Positions 13,452-22,335 of a stretch of 52,165 bases of DNA are shown one piece after another. Below the pieces are notes generated by a model that searched no databases, had not been told where the DNA came from, and saw only the letters and a list, made by a program, of their open reading frames with translations. This DNA comes from a virus. The stretch lies in IMG/VR virus record IMGVR_UViG_3300032053_000109, positions 1 through 52,165 of that record; one strand, given 5' to 3'. Positions within the stretch are counted from its first letter, which is position 1; each line of letters opens with the position of its first letter. Made by a program: the position numbers and the translations under genes.

Positions 13452-14132
13452 ATGAGGTTATATGATAATTTTAAGGAAGCTTTCGGAGAAGTAGCAAGAG
13501 ATATTGTTGAAATGGGTATCAAAGTAAACCCCAAAACCTACCAAGATAAGGTGATTGAAGGTAAGACTGAGTTTGAGACTCTTGAGGTTCAGAATTATAT
13601 TTACACAGTAATAAATCCCAAACTTACGGACCTAAATCCCATACAACCCTGGGCAGACCAAGAGTTTGAGGAAAGAATATCCTGTGAGGCCGTAAACCCT
13701 GGTGAAGCCTGGAAAACTAGGCCTGAGGTCTGGACTGAGTTTCTAAACAAGGATAATAAATTTCATTATACTTACAATGAGAGAATACGTAGGCTTGACC
13801 AACTAGATAGAATAATAGAAAGGCTTAATTTAGATTCTGACTCCAGACAATGTTTCTTATCCATTTGGGATGCTTTTGATATCTTTAATTTAGGTGGTAG
13901 TGGAAGAATTCCTTGCTCTTTGGGATACCTATTTCAAATAAGAGGTGGAGCTCTAAATATGACCTACTTGATGAGGTCCTGTGATTTCTTTACTCACTTC
14001 ACTAATGATGCTTATCTGGCATTAAAACTCCAACATTATGTTGCCATGAGATTAGGTATACCAGTTGGACAATTTACTCACTGGATGGCTTCACTTCATA
14101 TGTATCGCAAAGATTCTGGAGGTATTTTCTAA
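13452..14132 (+). CDS. Thymidylate synthase (ThyA-like)
   Basis: The second half has the ThyA core. FHYTYNERI (about residue 110) is followed by SRQCFLSIWDAFD, then GRIPCSLGYLFQIRGG with the catalytic Cys in IPCS, then MTYLMRSCDFFTHFTNDAY, matching the 'RS.D...g...N' nucleotide-binding block, and finally WMASLHMYRKD. It would methylate dUMP to dTMP using methylene-tetrahydrofolate, although phage relatives can be hydroxymethylases and the sequence does not separate these. At 226 residues it is shorter than bacterial ThyA (about 264-316). The start is ATG after AGGAGGACAGACA. It overlaps no gene and is followed two bases later by dCMP deaminase. Confidence 0.8.
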   Translation: MRLYDNFKEAFGEVARDIVEMGIKVNPKTYQDKVIEGKTEFETLEVQNYIYTVINPKLTDLNPIQPWADQEFEERISCEAVNPGEAWKTRPEVWTEFLNKDNKFHYTYNERIRRLDQLDRIIERLNLDSDSRQCFLSIWDAFDIFNLGGSGRIPCSLGYLFQIRGGALNMTYLMRSCDFFTHFTNDAYLALKLQHYVAMRLGIPVGQFTHWMASLHMYRKDSGGIF

Positions 14133-14134
14133 TT

Positions 14135-14572
14135 ATGAATAATAGAATAAATAGAGATTATTTATGCCTTCAAATAGCCAAATTAATTGCACTTAGAGGA
14201 ACTTGTAAAAGGGCTCAGGTAGGAACAGTCATAGCTATTAATGGAAGAATCATCTCTACTGGATATAATGGGGCCCCTAGTGGGCTTCCCCATTGCATTG
14301 ACTGGGGATGCATAATTGGAGTTGATGGAGGTTGCATCCGTACCTCACATGCGGAGGCTGGAGCCATTGCCTTTGCTGCAAGAAGAGGATTATCCCTAGA
14401 AGGGGCAACTCTTTATTGTACTCTGTCACCTTGTTTGAACTGTGCTAAACTCATTATTAACTCAGGAATTAAGGAAGTTATATACTGTGAGAAATATAAA
14501 AATCACGAAGGACTTGATCTTCTAGATGGAGCAGGAATTGTTCATCATCATATGGAGGTTCAGGATGCCTAG
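14135..14572 (+). CDS. dCMP deaminase
   Basis: The zinc site is complete: SHAEAGAIAF (HAE, about residue 70) and TLSPCLNCAKLIINSGI (PCxxC, about 95-98). The N-terminal 'LCLQIAKLIALRGTCKRAQVG' and 'STGYNGAPSGLPHC' are typical of dCMP deaminases. The enzyme converts dCMP to dUMP, feeding the adjacent thymidylate synthase; phage enzymes are often regulated by dCTP/dTTP. Its 3' end overlaps the polymerase gene start by eight bases. The start ATG has only a weak upstream ribosome binding site (GGAGGTATTTTC), which suggests translational coupling with the upstream gene. Confidence 0.9.
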   Translation: MNNRINRDYLCLQIAKLIALRGTCKRAQVGTVIAINGRIISTGYNGAPSGLPHCIDWGCIIGVDGGCIRTSHAEAGAIAFAARRGLSLEGATLYCTLSPCLNCAKLIINSGIKEVIYCEKYKNHEGLDLLDGAGIVHHHMEVQDA

Positions 14573-16940
14573 AGATAAACTCTGTTCAAGCTGTGAATTA
14601 GGAGATACAACCCACCAAGTATGTTCTTGGGGACAAGGTCCTAAGAATGCAAAAGTTATGTTAATAGGAGAAGCTCCTGGAGCACGAGAGGAAGACCTAG
14701 ACAAACCTTTTCAAGGTAAGTCGGGAAAATTACTGGAGGAATTTCTACTAAAGGCGGGCCTTCATAGAAAAGACCTTTATATAACAAATGCAGTAAAGTG
14801 TAGGCCCCCTGATAATAGAACACCCTCCAAGAAAGAAATTGCTATTTGTAAATACCATCTTGAGGATGAGATTAAAGAGATAAAGCCGCAGTATATTTTA
14901 GTATTGGGAGCTACCGCTTTTACTAGTATATTTAATAAAGCAGGTATTATGGAGCATAGAGGAAGTATTATAGAAAAAGGTGGTATTTCATACCTAATAT
15001 CTTTACACCCTTCAGCTGCCTTGAGAATGCCAAAATTAAGGCCTCTTATGGAGGCAGACCTAACTCGATTCAAACAGTTAATGGATGGAAAACTAGAAGA
15101 GAATTCTTCCATGGAATGGACTCTAGTAAATGATATCCCCAACCTAAAGGCTTTTATAAGAGATTTAAAAAGTGCAAAATCCATAAGTTATGATATTGAA
15201 TGTTCAAGCCTTAATGGCTTAGACCCCAATTCTTATATATATTGTATTGGGTTCTCCACCAAACGTAGGAGTTGGGTTATTCCCTTTGATTATCCTGAGA
15301 GTAACTTTAGAAACAAGAATGTTCAATATAAATTAATTAGGATTATAGAAAAGGTCACAAGGGGAAAAAATTTAATAGCTCATAATGGGAAGTTTGATAA
15401 TAAGTGGATAAAATCCAAGTACGGACTTCAGATGGAACAAACTTTTGATACCATGTTGGCTTCCTTTATCCTGGATGAAAACCGTCCCCATGGATTAAAG
15501 CCTTTATCCAAGATGTACCTTAATGCATCCGACTATGACCTTAAATTTCCTTTTGATGTAAGAAATGTACCGCTAGAAACTCTGGCTAAATACTGTGCTT
15601 ATGATGTTAGATATACGCTTCAATTATATTACCTATTTAAAGAGCAGTTAAAAGAGGATGCTCACCTTAGTAGAGTATTTTATGGTTTAATAATGCCAGC
15701 TTCTAAATACCTAGAGCTAACTGAGACTGAAGGGGTATATATTGATCAAGAGAAATACCCCGTGGCATTAAAACAAATTACACAGGAAGTATCAGATTTA
15801 GAAAAAGAACTATGTAAAATTGCTGGCAAGACTCTTAACTGGAATTCTTCACCTCAGATGGCCAACTTGCTATTCACCGAACTAAAACTTCCCGTATTAG
15901 AAACTACACCCACTGGAAAGCCTTCTACCTCAGGAGAAAATGTTTTGCCTAGACTTAGAGATAAACATCCAATCATTAATGTACTTTTGGATTATAGGGA
16001 GAAAATAAAATTATCCCAATTCCTTATTAGTTGGGGAACTATGATGGATAGGACGGGTAGAGTACATCCTAGTTTCAAATTACATGGTACCGTTACCGGA
16101 AGATTATCCTGTAAAGACCCTAACTTTCAACAAGTTCCCCGAGATGTATTCCTTAGGTCATTATTTACAGCTCCCCAGGGTTGGGTATTTGTAGAGGCAG
16201 ATTATTCACAGGTGGAACTTCGAGTTGCCGCTATGTTAGCAAATGAAACCAATATGAAGAGAGCATATCAGACGGGGCAGGATATTCATCAAAATACCGC
16301 CTCTTTAGTAATGGGTATTCCAATGGATAAGGTAACGAAAGAGGATAGAAAGAAAGCCAAGGCCGTAAATTTTGGATTTCTATATGGAATGAGTTCCAAA
16401 AAATTCAAGGATTATGCTCGAGATAAATACCAAGTAACTCTCACTGATAATGAAGCTTCTCAATTTAGAACCAGATTCTTTGATGCTTATCCTGAATTAT
16501 TAGCCTGGCATGACAGACAAAGAAGAATAGTTCAGAAGTATGGATATGTTAGAAGCCCCATTGGTAGGAAGAGAAGGCTTCCCGAAATTAATTCACCGGA
16601 TAGAGGAGTTAAGGCTGAGGCAGAAAGGCAGTCGATAAATAGCCCAGTACAAGGATTTGCCTCTGATATGTGTTTATTCTCAATGGTTAGATTATCTCAA
16701 GAAATTCCTAGGGATCAATTTAAAGTGGTTGGATTAGTACATGATGCTATGATGGGTATTATAAAAGAAGAATATGTTGACCTCATAGTTCCCAAAATAA
16801 AGCAGGTAATGGAGGACATGGCAACTGTGGAGAAAGTGTTTTATACTTCCATATCAGTACCTATTGAGGTAGATGTAAAAATAGGACCTTGGGGGTCTGG
16901 AAAAGATTGGACTCCAAATAAACCTAAAGAGAGAGAATAG
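14565..16940 (+). CDS. Uracil-DNA glycosylase / family A DNA polymerase fusion
   Basis: I place the start at ATG 14565, after ATGGAGGTTCAGG, giving 791 residues. Residues 1-180 are a family 4 uracil-DNA glycosylase: CSSCELGDT, GEAPG (35-39), DKPFQGKSGKLL, NAVKCRPP (75-82) and SLHPSAALR. The Cys set can hold an Fe-S cluster. Residues about 185-370 are a 3'-5' exonuclease with ISYDIEC (Asp210, Glu212), AHNGKFDN and YCAYDVRYT. Residues about 380-791 are the polymerase: motif A VEADYSQVELR (544-553), motif B KKAKAVNFGFLYG (596-608) and motif C GLVHDA (723-728). It replicates the phage genome. The glycosylase fusion, known also in SPO1-like phages, implies uracil surveillance tied to synthesis. 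Confidence 0.92.
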   Translation: MPRDKLCSSCELGDTTHQVCSWGQGPKNAKVMLIGEAPGAREEDLDKPFQGKSGKLLEEFLLKAGLHRKDLYITNAVKCRPPDNRTPSKKEIAICKYHLEDEIKEIKPQYILVLGATAFTSIFNKAGIMEHRGSIIEKGGISYLISLHPSAALRMPKLRPLMEADLTRFKQLMDGKLEENSSMEWTLVNDIPNLKAFIRDLKSAKSISYDIECSSLNGLDPNSYIYCIGFSTKRRSWVIPFDYPESNFRNKNVQYKLIRIIEKVTRGKNLIAHNGKFDNKWIKSKYGLQMEQTFDTMLASFILDENRPHGLKPLSKMYLNASDYDLKFPFDVRNVPLETLAKYCAYDVRYTLQLYYLFKEQLKEDAHLSRVFYGLIMPASKYLELTETEGVYIDQEKYPVALKQITQEVSDLEKELCKIAGKTLNWNSSPQMANLLFTELKLPVLETTPTGKPSTSGENVLPRLRDKHPIINVLLDYREKIKLSQFLISWGTMMDRTGRVHPSFKLHGTVTGRLSCKDPNFQQVPRDVFLRSLFTAPQGWVFVEADYSQVELRVAAMLANETNMKRAYQTGQDIHQNTASLVMGIPMDKVTKEDRKKAKAVNFGFLYGMSSKKFKDYARDKYQVTLTDNEASQFRTRFFDAYPELLAWHDRQRRIVQKYGYVRSPIGRKRRLPEINSPDRGVKAEAERQSINSPVQGFASDMCLFSMVRLSQEIPRDQFKVVGLVHDAMMGIIKEEYVDLIVPKIKQVMEDMATVEKVFYTSISVPIEVDVKIGPWGSGKDWTPNKPKERE

Positions 16941-16945
16941 TTATA

Positions 16946-16973
16946 TACAGAGACAAGTAAGTTATGATATAAT
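16946..16973 (+). promoter_or_regulatory. Extended -10 promoter
   Basis: TTATGATATAATAG includes TGATATAAT (16965-16973), preceded by a weak TATACA (16944-16949) at 18 bases. It drives the nuclease/recombination genes that follow. Confidence 0.65.
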
Positions 16974-17009
16974 AGCTATATTAAACTAAACTAGAAAGGA
17001 GGAACTACG

Positions 17010-17981
17010 ATGATAGTATTATCCCATTCAAAAATAAGGTCTTGGAAAAGTTGTCCACAGAAGTTTTACTATCGAGAAGTAGAACAACTAGAACCAAGGT
17101 TATCACCACCAGCACTTCAACGAGGAAGTTTAATACACTCCATGATAGAATTTTATTATCTAAATAAGGATTGGAAAATACCCCTAAAAGAATTCAAGAA
17201 AATATGGGATGAACTTCTAGAGGAAGAACAAGACTATTATGGAGGAAACCTCCCCGAAGAAGCTGAACGCATGATGAAAGGATATATAAATAAGTATAAG
17301 GGTTATAAAGAAAAACCCTTACTAGTGGAATATAGTTTTAGGGATAATCCAATTGAAATAATACCAGGAATAGCTTTCAAAGGAGTTATTGACTTACTTC
17401 TTAAAAATGAGAAAGGCACCTGGTTGGTAGAACATAAAACTCACAAAAAGATTCCATCAGAAGAGGAAAGATTCCTAAATATGCAAACCGTTATCTATGT
17501 TCTAGTAGCACAGAAACTCGGATATAAAGTTGATGGCATACTGTGGAATTACATTAGAACTAAGCCCCCAACCATACCAAAAACTCTGGTAAAAGGCGGA
17601 CTTAGTAGAGCCAAAGATATTGATACCGATTATGATACTTATTATCAAGCTATTATTCAAGCTGGAGAAAACCCAGATGATTATAGAGAAGAACTTCAAA
17701 GAACCTCAAGAAATGAGTTTTATGTTAGAAAATACATGCCTCTATCTGATAGAGTTATACAAGGTGTAATTGCTGATATAAAAGTGGTTGCCTATCAGAT
17801 GGACAAACTAAAGAATTATCCCTTTAGAGCTCTTAATTCCATGACCTGTAGAATGTGTTCATACAAAAGCATTTGTCAGGCTGAGATGTTAGGATTGGAT
17901 TCTACCTTAATTAAGAAATTTGAATTTAAAATTATTGAGAGAAAGGATGATGTAAAAAGTGAAGAAGAGGACCAAGACTAG
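17010..17981 (+). CDS. PD-(D/E)XK nuclease, RecB/Cas4-like
   Basis: The N-terminus (LSHSKIRSWKSCPQKFYYRE) is typical of RecB/Cas4 family nucleases, in which the first Cys joins a C-terminal Cys triad (CRMCSYKSICQ, about residues 281-291) to hold an Fe-S cluster. The catalytic core is RGSLIHSMIE (His), GVIDLLLKNE (Asp) and TWLVEHKTHKK (E-x-K). It probably trims DNA ends during recombination-dependent replication. The end overlaps the following ATPase gene by 23 bases, which indicates coupling. It is preceded by AAAGGAGGAACTACG. The 323-residue length matches the family in phages carrying Sak4. Confidence 0.85.
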   Translation: MIVLSHSKIRSWKSCPQKFYYREVEQLEPRLSPPALQRGSLIHSMIEFYYLNKDWKIPLKEFKKIWDELLEEEQDYYGGNLPEEAERMMKGYINKYKGYKEKPLLVEYSFRDNPIEIIPGIAFKGVIDLLLKNEKGTWLVEHKTHKKIPSEEERFLNMQTVIYVLVAQKLGYKVDGILWNYIRTKPPTIPKTLVKGGLSRAKDIDTDYDTYYQAIIQAGENPDDYREELQRTSRNEFYVRKYMPLSDRVIQGVIADIKVVAYQMDKLKNYPFRALNSMTCRMCSYKSICQAEMLGLDSTLIKKFEFKIIERKDDVKSEEEDQD

Positions 17982-18750
17982 AAGTTCCACAAGTTCTGAT
18001 ATCTCAGATAGATTCATTGATGTAAAAGAAATACCTGTTTATGTAAAGGCTTTAATCTATGGACCTTCAGGAACTGGAAAAACAACCTTCATGGGAAGTT
18101 TCCCCAAGCCCCTCCTCGTAATAGATTGCAGGGATATGGGAACCAAAAGTATTAGAACTGCCCCTGATACAAAGGTTCTATCTGTTACTTCATGGAATGA
18201 TATAGAGGAAGCTTATTGGTATCTAAAGAATAACCCCACCAAATTCAAATCAGTAATTTGGGATACTATAACCCAAGCACAAGACCTCTGCATGAAGAAA
18301 GTAAAGGGTCAAACTTTAGAATCCGCATCAGGTAAAACAACCCGAAATGCCTGGGGAGAAGTTGGAGAGATGATGAAAAGCTGGATTCTTCTATTCAGAG
18401 ACTTGGATATGCATGTTGGATTCACAGCTCAAGACCGTTTGAAAAGCAATGAAGAAGAAACTGAGGATGATATGATGGTTCCACAAGTTGGACCCTTTGC
18501 TTCTCCTTCTGTGGTAAAGATACTTAATGCCGCTGTAGATGTAATTGGTTATTCATTTATTCGAGAGATTGAGGTCAAGAAAACTAACCCCAAAACCAAA
18601 AAAATAAAAACCTCAATAGAAACACAATATTGTTTAAGAGTTGGACCCCATTCACGCTATATTACTAAGATTCGTAATGAAGCCGGCAAGGAATATCCAC
18701 ATATTGTAGTTAACGCTAAATATGATGATATATTAAAAATAATCCTATAG
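17959..18750 (+). CDS. Sak4-like RecA-family recombinase ATPase
   Basis: A RecA-like core is visible: Walker A YGPSGTGKTTFMGSF (about residues 34-48), LLVIDCRDMG, Walker B FKSVIWDTIT (about 93-102), and then VGFTAQDRLK. Phage Sak4 proteins are single-strand annealing or Rad51-like recombinases found next to an SSB and a Cas4-like nuclease, exactly this arrangement. A downstream segment (CLRVGPHSRYITKIRNEA) closes the fold. The start is GTG at 17959 inside the nuclease gene, with AAAGGATGATG upstream. The biochemical role in homologous pairing is inferred from family and neighbours. Confidence 0.8.
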   Translation: MKKRTKTRSSTSSDISDRFIDVKEIPVYVKALIYGPSGTGKTTFMGSFPKPLLVIDCRDMGTKSIRTAPDTKVLSVTSWNDIEEAYWYLKNNPTKFKSVIWDTITQAQDLCMKKVKGQTLESASGKTTRNAWGEVGEMMKSWILLFRDLDMHVGFTAQDRLKSNEEETEDDMMVPQVGPFASPSVVKILNAAVDVIGYSFIREIEVKKTNPKTKKIKTSIETQYCLRVGPHSRYITKIRNEAGKEYPHIVVNAKYDDILKIIL

Positions 18751-18762
18751 GAGGACGAAAAA

Positions 18763-19515
18763 ATGGCTAAGAAAGACAAATCAGTATCTAAAAGAATTGT
18801 AAAGGTGGACCTTTCACAGGTAGAAACTAAGCAAGTTTTACCCGAGGGAGATTACAAAGTATCAATAAGAGAAGTTTCTCAGGAAACCGGTGAATCATCT
18901 GGAAAAAGCTATCTTAAGTGGGTATTAGAAGTTGAATCCGGAACTCACAAAGGAGCTACTCTATATTATAATACTACCCTACAACCTCAGGCTCTATTCA
19001 GTTTGAAAAATATCCTATTAGCTTTAGGAGTTAGTATTCCAAAATCAATAATGAGTTTGGACCTCGATTCATTAGAAGGATTAGAAATGATGGTAGGAGT
19101 AGGACAAGAGATTTACGATGGTAAGAAGAAAAATGAAATTATTGATACTTATCCTTTAGCTGAAGATGGAGAATCTGAGGAAGAGGATGAAGAGGATGAA
19201 GAGGAAGAAGAGGAAGAGGGGGAAGATGATAAATCTGTTGATTACTCTGAACTTTCTAAGGATGAATTAAAAGCTTTATGCAAAGAACGTGGAATTAAAT
19301 TGGCTAAGAAAACTAAATTAGCTGAGATGGTCAAATTATTAGAAGCCTCTGATGAAACTGAGGACTCTGAGGATGATGAAGAAGAGGGACCTGACTACTC
19401 AGCTTTAACTTTGGAAGAACTGCAAGATGAGATAGCTGATAGGAAACTTAAGGCCCCAAAGAAACCAACTATCGAAAAACTCATTGCTATATTGGAAGAA
19501 GATGACGAGGAATAA
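18763..19515 (+). CDS. DUF669-like ssDNA-binding protein with two SAP/Rho_N repeats
   Basis: Residues 1-125 fit the DUF669/SSB-like family: VLPEGDYKVSIREVSQETGE, then SYLKWVLEVESGTHKGATLY and GLEMMVGVGQEIYDGKKKNE. The rest is a very acidic stretch (about 140-165) carrying two SAP-like segments, SELSKDELKALCKERGIKL (about 168) and ALTLEELQDEIADRKLKAP (about 212), each followed by an acidic spacer. It probably coats ssDNA for the Sak4 ATPase and recruits partners with its tail. It is preceded by TAGGAGGACGAAAAA. The C-terminal repeats are unusual for an SSB-type protein. Confidence 0.75.
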   Translation: MAKKDKSVSKRIVKVDLSQVETKQVLPEGDYKVSIREVSQETGESSGKSYLKWVLEVESGTHKGATLYYNTTLQPQALFSLKNILLALGVSIPKSIMSLDLDSLEGLEMMVGVGQEIYDGKKKNEIIDTYPLAEDGESEEEDEEDEEEEEEEGEDDKSVDYSELSKDELKALCKERGIKLAKKTKLAEMVKLLEASDETEDSEDDEEEGPDYSALTLEELQDEIADRKLKAPKKPTIEKLIAILEEDDEE

Positions 19516-19522
19516 ATTTGAT

Positions 19523-19538
19523 AAGGCCTTCGGGCCTT
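19523..19538 (+). promoter_or_regulatory. UUCG-tetraloop hairpin between cistrons
   Basis: AAGGCC-TTCG-GGCCTT forms a stable six-base hairpin just after the SSB-like gene and before the weak GGGGG ribosome binding site of the nuclease gene. It has no T run, so mRNA stabilisation or translational control is more likely than termination. A nearby CCTCC could pair with GGGGG and occlude translation. Confidence 0.5.
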
Positions 19539-19560
19539 CCTCCTTGGGGGTTTATAATTA

Positions 19561-19844
19561 TGTTGGAATCAACATTGGTTAAAAATATTATAAAAGCCTT
19601 AAATAAACATACCCAGAAAAGATCTCTATGGATTAAAATTCATGGAGGTCCTTTTCAAGTGGCTGGATTGCCTGACATAATAGGTCTTTATAAAGGAACA
19701 TTTTATGGATTTGAAGTAAAATGCCCAGGTAAAGAAGATACCCTTACACCACTACAAAAACATTTTATTAAGAAAATTAATGACTCTGGAGGTATAGCCA
19801 GAATGGTTGTTTCTGTGGATGAAACTATCAAGTCCCTAAAATAG
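19561..19844 (+). CDS. VRR-NUC domain nuclease
   Basis: I use ATG at 19561, which gives 94 residues; an upstream TTG would run through a hairpin and has no ribosome binding site. The VRR-NUC signature is clear: KIHGGPFQVAGLPDIIGLY (Asp), then FYGFEVKCPGKED (E-x-K) and LTPLQKHFIKKI. Small stand-alone VRR-NUC proteins act as structure-specific nucleases, probably resolving branched DNA. It lies between the SSB-like and helicase genes, although the weak ribosome binding site suggests low translation. Confidence 0.85.
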
Positions 19845-19867
19845 TTAAATTATTTTTAAAATACCCA

Positions 19868-19901
19868 TTTACTTTAAGCATTTATTGTCTTATGATATTA
19901 T
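19868..19901 (+). promoter_or_regulatory. Promoter of the helicase gene
   Basis: TTTACT (19868-19873), 17-base spacer, TATGAT (19891-19896) fit a sigma-A promoter, and an overlapping extended -10 TGATATTAT (19893-19901) is an alternative. AGAGGTGATATATTAA precedes the ATG. Confidence 0.65.
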
Positions 19902-19917
19902 AGAGGTGATATATTAA

Positions 19918-21879
19918 ATGGTAACTGTGAAGAACGCACTAAAGGAAATGCTTGAAGACTGCGATGGAGCTTCAACCCAAGATAAAGTGGGATTCAATAA
20001 ATTTGACTCTCAAATTGTTAGAAGCATATTTAATCAGGATGCATGGACCTTCAAACAAGAACAGTTGGTTCTAAAAATCTTGAAGAAATACCATAAACAA
20101 TTATCCCGTAAAGGAATATCTTATGATGAACTCATCTGTGAGAACAAGGAAATTCCTATTGAGGGTACTACCATACCAACTTTCTTACCCTATTTAGACT
20201 ACAAAGAAGGCAAATTTACTCTAAAAATTTCCATTGAAAATAAGGATTTGGCCAAAAATTTACCCAATGCAAGGTGGATAGCTTCTGAACGCATTTGGCG
20301 CTACCTTAATACGATTGAATTTGTAACTAGTATAATTCCTATTAAGGACCTAGTTGAGATCTCTGAATCGGCTAGAAAACAACTCAATTCTACCTATAAA
20401 AAACATGTAGATGGAATTAAAAATCAAGAATCTAAAAATATTAAAATTTCACAGGTGCAAGAAATTAAGAAGAGTTCCTCAGTATCAGGAACTTTACCCA
20501 TAAAATCCAAGGCCTATGACCATCAAATAAAGGCATTTAATATTGGAATGTCTTTGGATAAAGCCGGATTATTAATGGAACAGGGAACAGGTAAAACATT
20601 ACCCGCCATAGGAATTGCTGGAGCTAGATTTCTAAATGGCCAAGTAAAAAAATTACTCATAATAGCCCCTCTTTCGGTATTATCTGAATGGAAGAGACAA
20701 TTTAGAGAACATGCAAATTTTAATTATGATTGCCTGATATTGGGAGGATTAAAAAATAAAGAGGAGGAGTTAAAAGGTTATAAACCAGATCCCTCTTCAT
20801 TACAAATCGTTCTTGTTAATTATGAATCTTCCTGGAGACTAGAAAAAGCTCTCAGAGAATGGAAACCCGACATGATTATCTGTGATGAAAGCCAGAAGAT
20901 AAAAAACTCTAGGTCTAAACAGGGTAAGGGTATAAAAAATATAGGGGAGAAAACACCCTATAAGCTAATCCTTACTGGAACACCCGTCTCACAGAGTCCC
21001 TTGGATTTCTTTGGTCAATACCTATTTCTAGACCATGAGATATTGGGTAAAAGTTACCCCAAGTTTCGTAATGAATACGCCACCATGGGAGGCTGGATGG
21101 GGAAAGAGATAACTGGATATAAGAACTTAGAACAACTCTGTCAAAAGGTTCATAGTATAGCCTACCGTGTAACAAAGAAGGATGCTTTAGAACTACCTGA
21201 TACTATAGATCAAATACTTTATTCTAAGCTAGAACCTTCCACTATGAAAATGTATAAGGAAATGAAGAAGGAAGCCCAATTGTTACTAGAGGGTGGAGAA
21301 ATTACAGCTCCATTAATGTTAACTCGTATACTCAGACTTCAACAAATAACTGGGGGATTCATTAAAACGGATGAAGGTAATTTAGTACAGGTTAGTGATT
21401 CAAAATTAAAGGTTCTGGAGGACAAGATTGAAGATTTAGTAGAATCAGGAAAGAAGGTAGTAATATTTGCTAGGTTTATACCCGAGATTGATGCAATCTC
21501 AAACATCATGAAGAGAATGAAAATAAAATCCCATATACTAAAAGGTGGGGTATCGCAGCAGGACCGAGAATCTATGATAAATAATTTTCAAAATGATAAT
21601 GAATCCAAAGTATTTATAGCACAGATATCCACAGGAGGGGTAGGTATAACTCTTACGGCCGCTGACACCGCCATATTCTACTCTGTGGATTTTAGTTTAA
21701 CCAATCATGAACAAGCCAAGGCTAGAATACATCGTATAGGGCAGGATAAGAAGGTTACCTATATTCATATATTATCCGAGGGAACCATCGATGAACATAT
21801 ATTGGAGGTTCTACAAAGTAAACGAGACGTAGCAAAGATGGTAGTTGATGATCTAAAGAATATACTTACACATAATTAA
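19918..21879 (+). CDS. SNF2-family DEAD-like DNA helicase
   Basis: The 653-residue protein has an N-terminal region (1-195) that I do not recognise and that may be HARP-like, with KDLAKNLPNARWIASERIWR at about 108-128. The two helicase lobes follow. Lobe 1 shows KAYDHQIKAF (Q-like motif), MEQGTGKT (Walker A, 220-227), ICDESQKIKN (DEAH-type box, 321-330) and LILTGTPVS (motif III). Lobe 2 shows VIFARFIPEID, IAQISTGGVGITLTAAD and ARIHRIGQ, the 'QAKARIHRIGQ' motif VI typical of SNF2 proteins. It probably remodels or reverses forks in phage replication. It has its own promoter. Confidence 0.85.
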   Translation: MVTVKNALKEMLEDCDGASTQDKVGFNKFDSQIVRSIFNQDAWTFKQEQLVLKILKKYHKQLSRKGISYDELICENKEIPIEGTTIPTFLPYLDYKEGKFTLKISIENKDLAKNLPNARWIASERIWRYLNTIEFVTSIIPIKDLVEISESARKQLNSTYKKHVDGIKNQESKNIKISQVQEIKKSSSVSGTLPIKSKAYDHQIKAFNIGMSLDKAGLLMEQGTGKTLPAIGIAGARFLNGQVKKLLIIAPLSVLSEWKRQFREHANFNYDCLILGGLKNKEEELKGYKPDPSSLQIVLVNYESSWRLEKALREWKPDMIICDESQKIKNSRSKQGKGIKNIGEKTPYKLILTGTPVSQSPLDFFGQYLFLDHEILGKSYPKFRNEYATMGGWMGKEITGYKNLEQLCQKVHSIAYRVTKKDALELPDTIDQILYSKLEPSTMKMYKEMKKEAQLLLEGGEITAPLMLTRILRLQQITGGFIKTDEGNLVQVSDSKLKVLEDKIEDLVESGKKVVIFARFIPEIDAISNIMKRMKIKSHILKGGVSQQDRESMINNFQNDNESKVFIAQISTGGVGITLTAADTAIFYSVDFSLTNHEQAKARIHRIGQDKKVTYIHILSEGTIDEHILEVLQSKRDVAKMVVDDLKNILTHN

Positions 21880-21893
21880 AGGAGGAAGAATTT

Positions 21894-22325
21894 ATGGCTA
21901 AGTTACCAAAGGAAGTTGAAAAGGCAATTGGAAAATCTCAAAGAAGTACCGAGGTATTTGATTTGGAGTTACAAAGGTTAATGAATGAAATTGAAGAGGA
22001 ATTAAAAAACTCACCCCAAGAGGATATGGCTCCCTGGGAGGATAATACGCCAAAGAATACAAAAAAAGTCAAAGAATTACCCGAAAAGAAAGTTAAGAAT
22101 AAAGAGAAGGCTTCCGTGGCTCCAGAAAAGGCCAAGATTCCTAAGAAGGAACCTAAAGAGGGTGAAACTATGATAACTCTAAAAGAACTTTCCTCTGAGT
22201 TGGGGATGGATGCCAAGAAGATAAGAAAATGGCTTAGAAATAATATGGAAGCTAGGTCTGAAGGACGTTGGGAATGGTCCGCTAATGACCCTGAATTAGA
22301 TAAGATTAGAAAATCCATTAAATAA
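21894..22325 (+). CDS. HTH-like phage protein, paralog of two early-region proteins
   Basis: The first 90 residues are charged and coiled-coil-like (KEVEKAIGKSQRSTEVFDLE, LEKNSPQED, KVKNKEKASVAPEKAKIPKK). The C-terminal 53 residues carry the paralogous domain ITLKELSSELGMDAKKIRKW, then LRNN and GRWEWS. The same domain ends the proteins at 1755-2138 and begins the one at 5114-5479. The Lys-rich linker and conserved RK..LR and W-x-W suggest nucleic acid binding. It follows the helicase by 14 bases with AAAGGAGGAAGAATTT upstream. Confidence 0.6.
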   Translation: MAKLPKEVEKAIGKSQRSTEVFDLELQRLMNEIEEELKNSPQEDMAPWEDNTPKNTKKVKELPEKKVKNKEKASVAPEKAKIPKKEPKEGETMITLKELSSELGMDAKKIRKWLRNNMEARSEGRWEWSANDPELDKIRKSIK

Positions 22326-22335
22326 TATAAAAATC

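Noticed and set aside
14526-14564. Upstream ATG for the polymerase fusion at 14526
   Set aside because: The extra 13 residues lie inside the dCMP deaminase gene without a ribosome binding site; MPRDKLCSSC at 14565 follows GGAGG and begins directly at the Fe-S glycosylase motif.
19518-19560. TTG start at 19518 for the VRR-NUC gene
   Set aside because: It would code through the UUCG hairpin, has no ribosome binding site and adds residues (IRPSGLPPWGFII) not found in this domain; the ATG at 19561 gives the expected compact nuclease.
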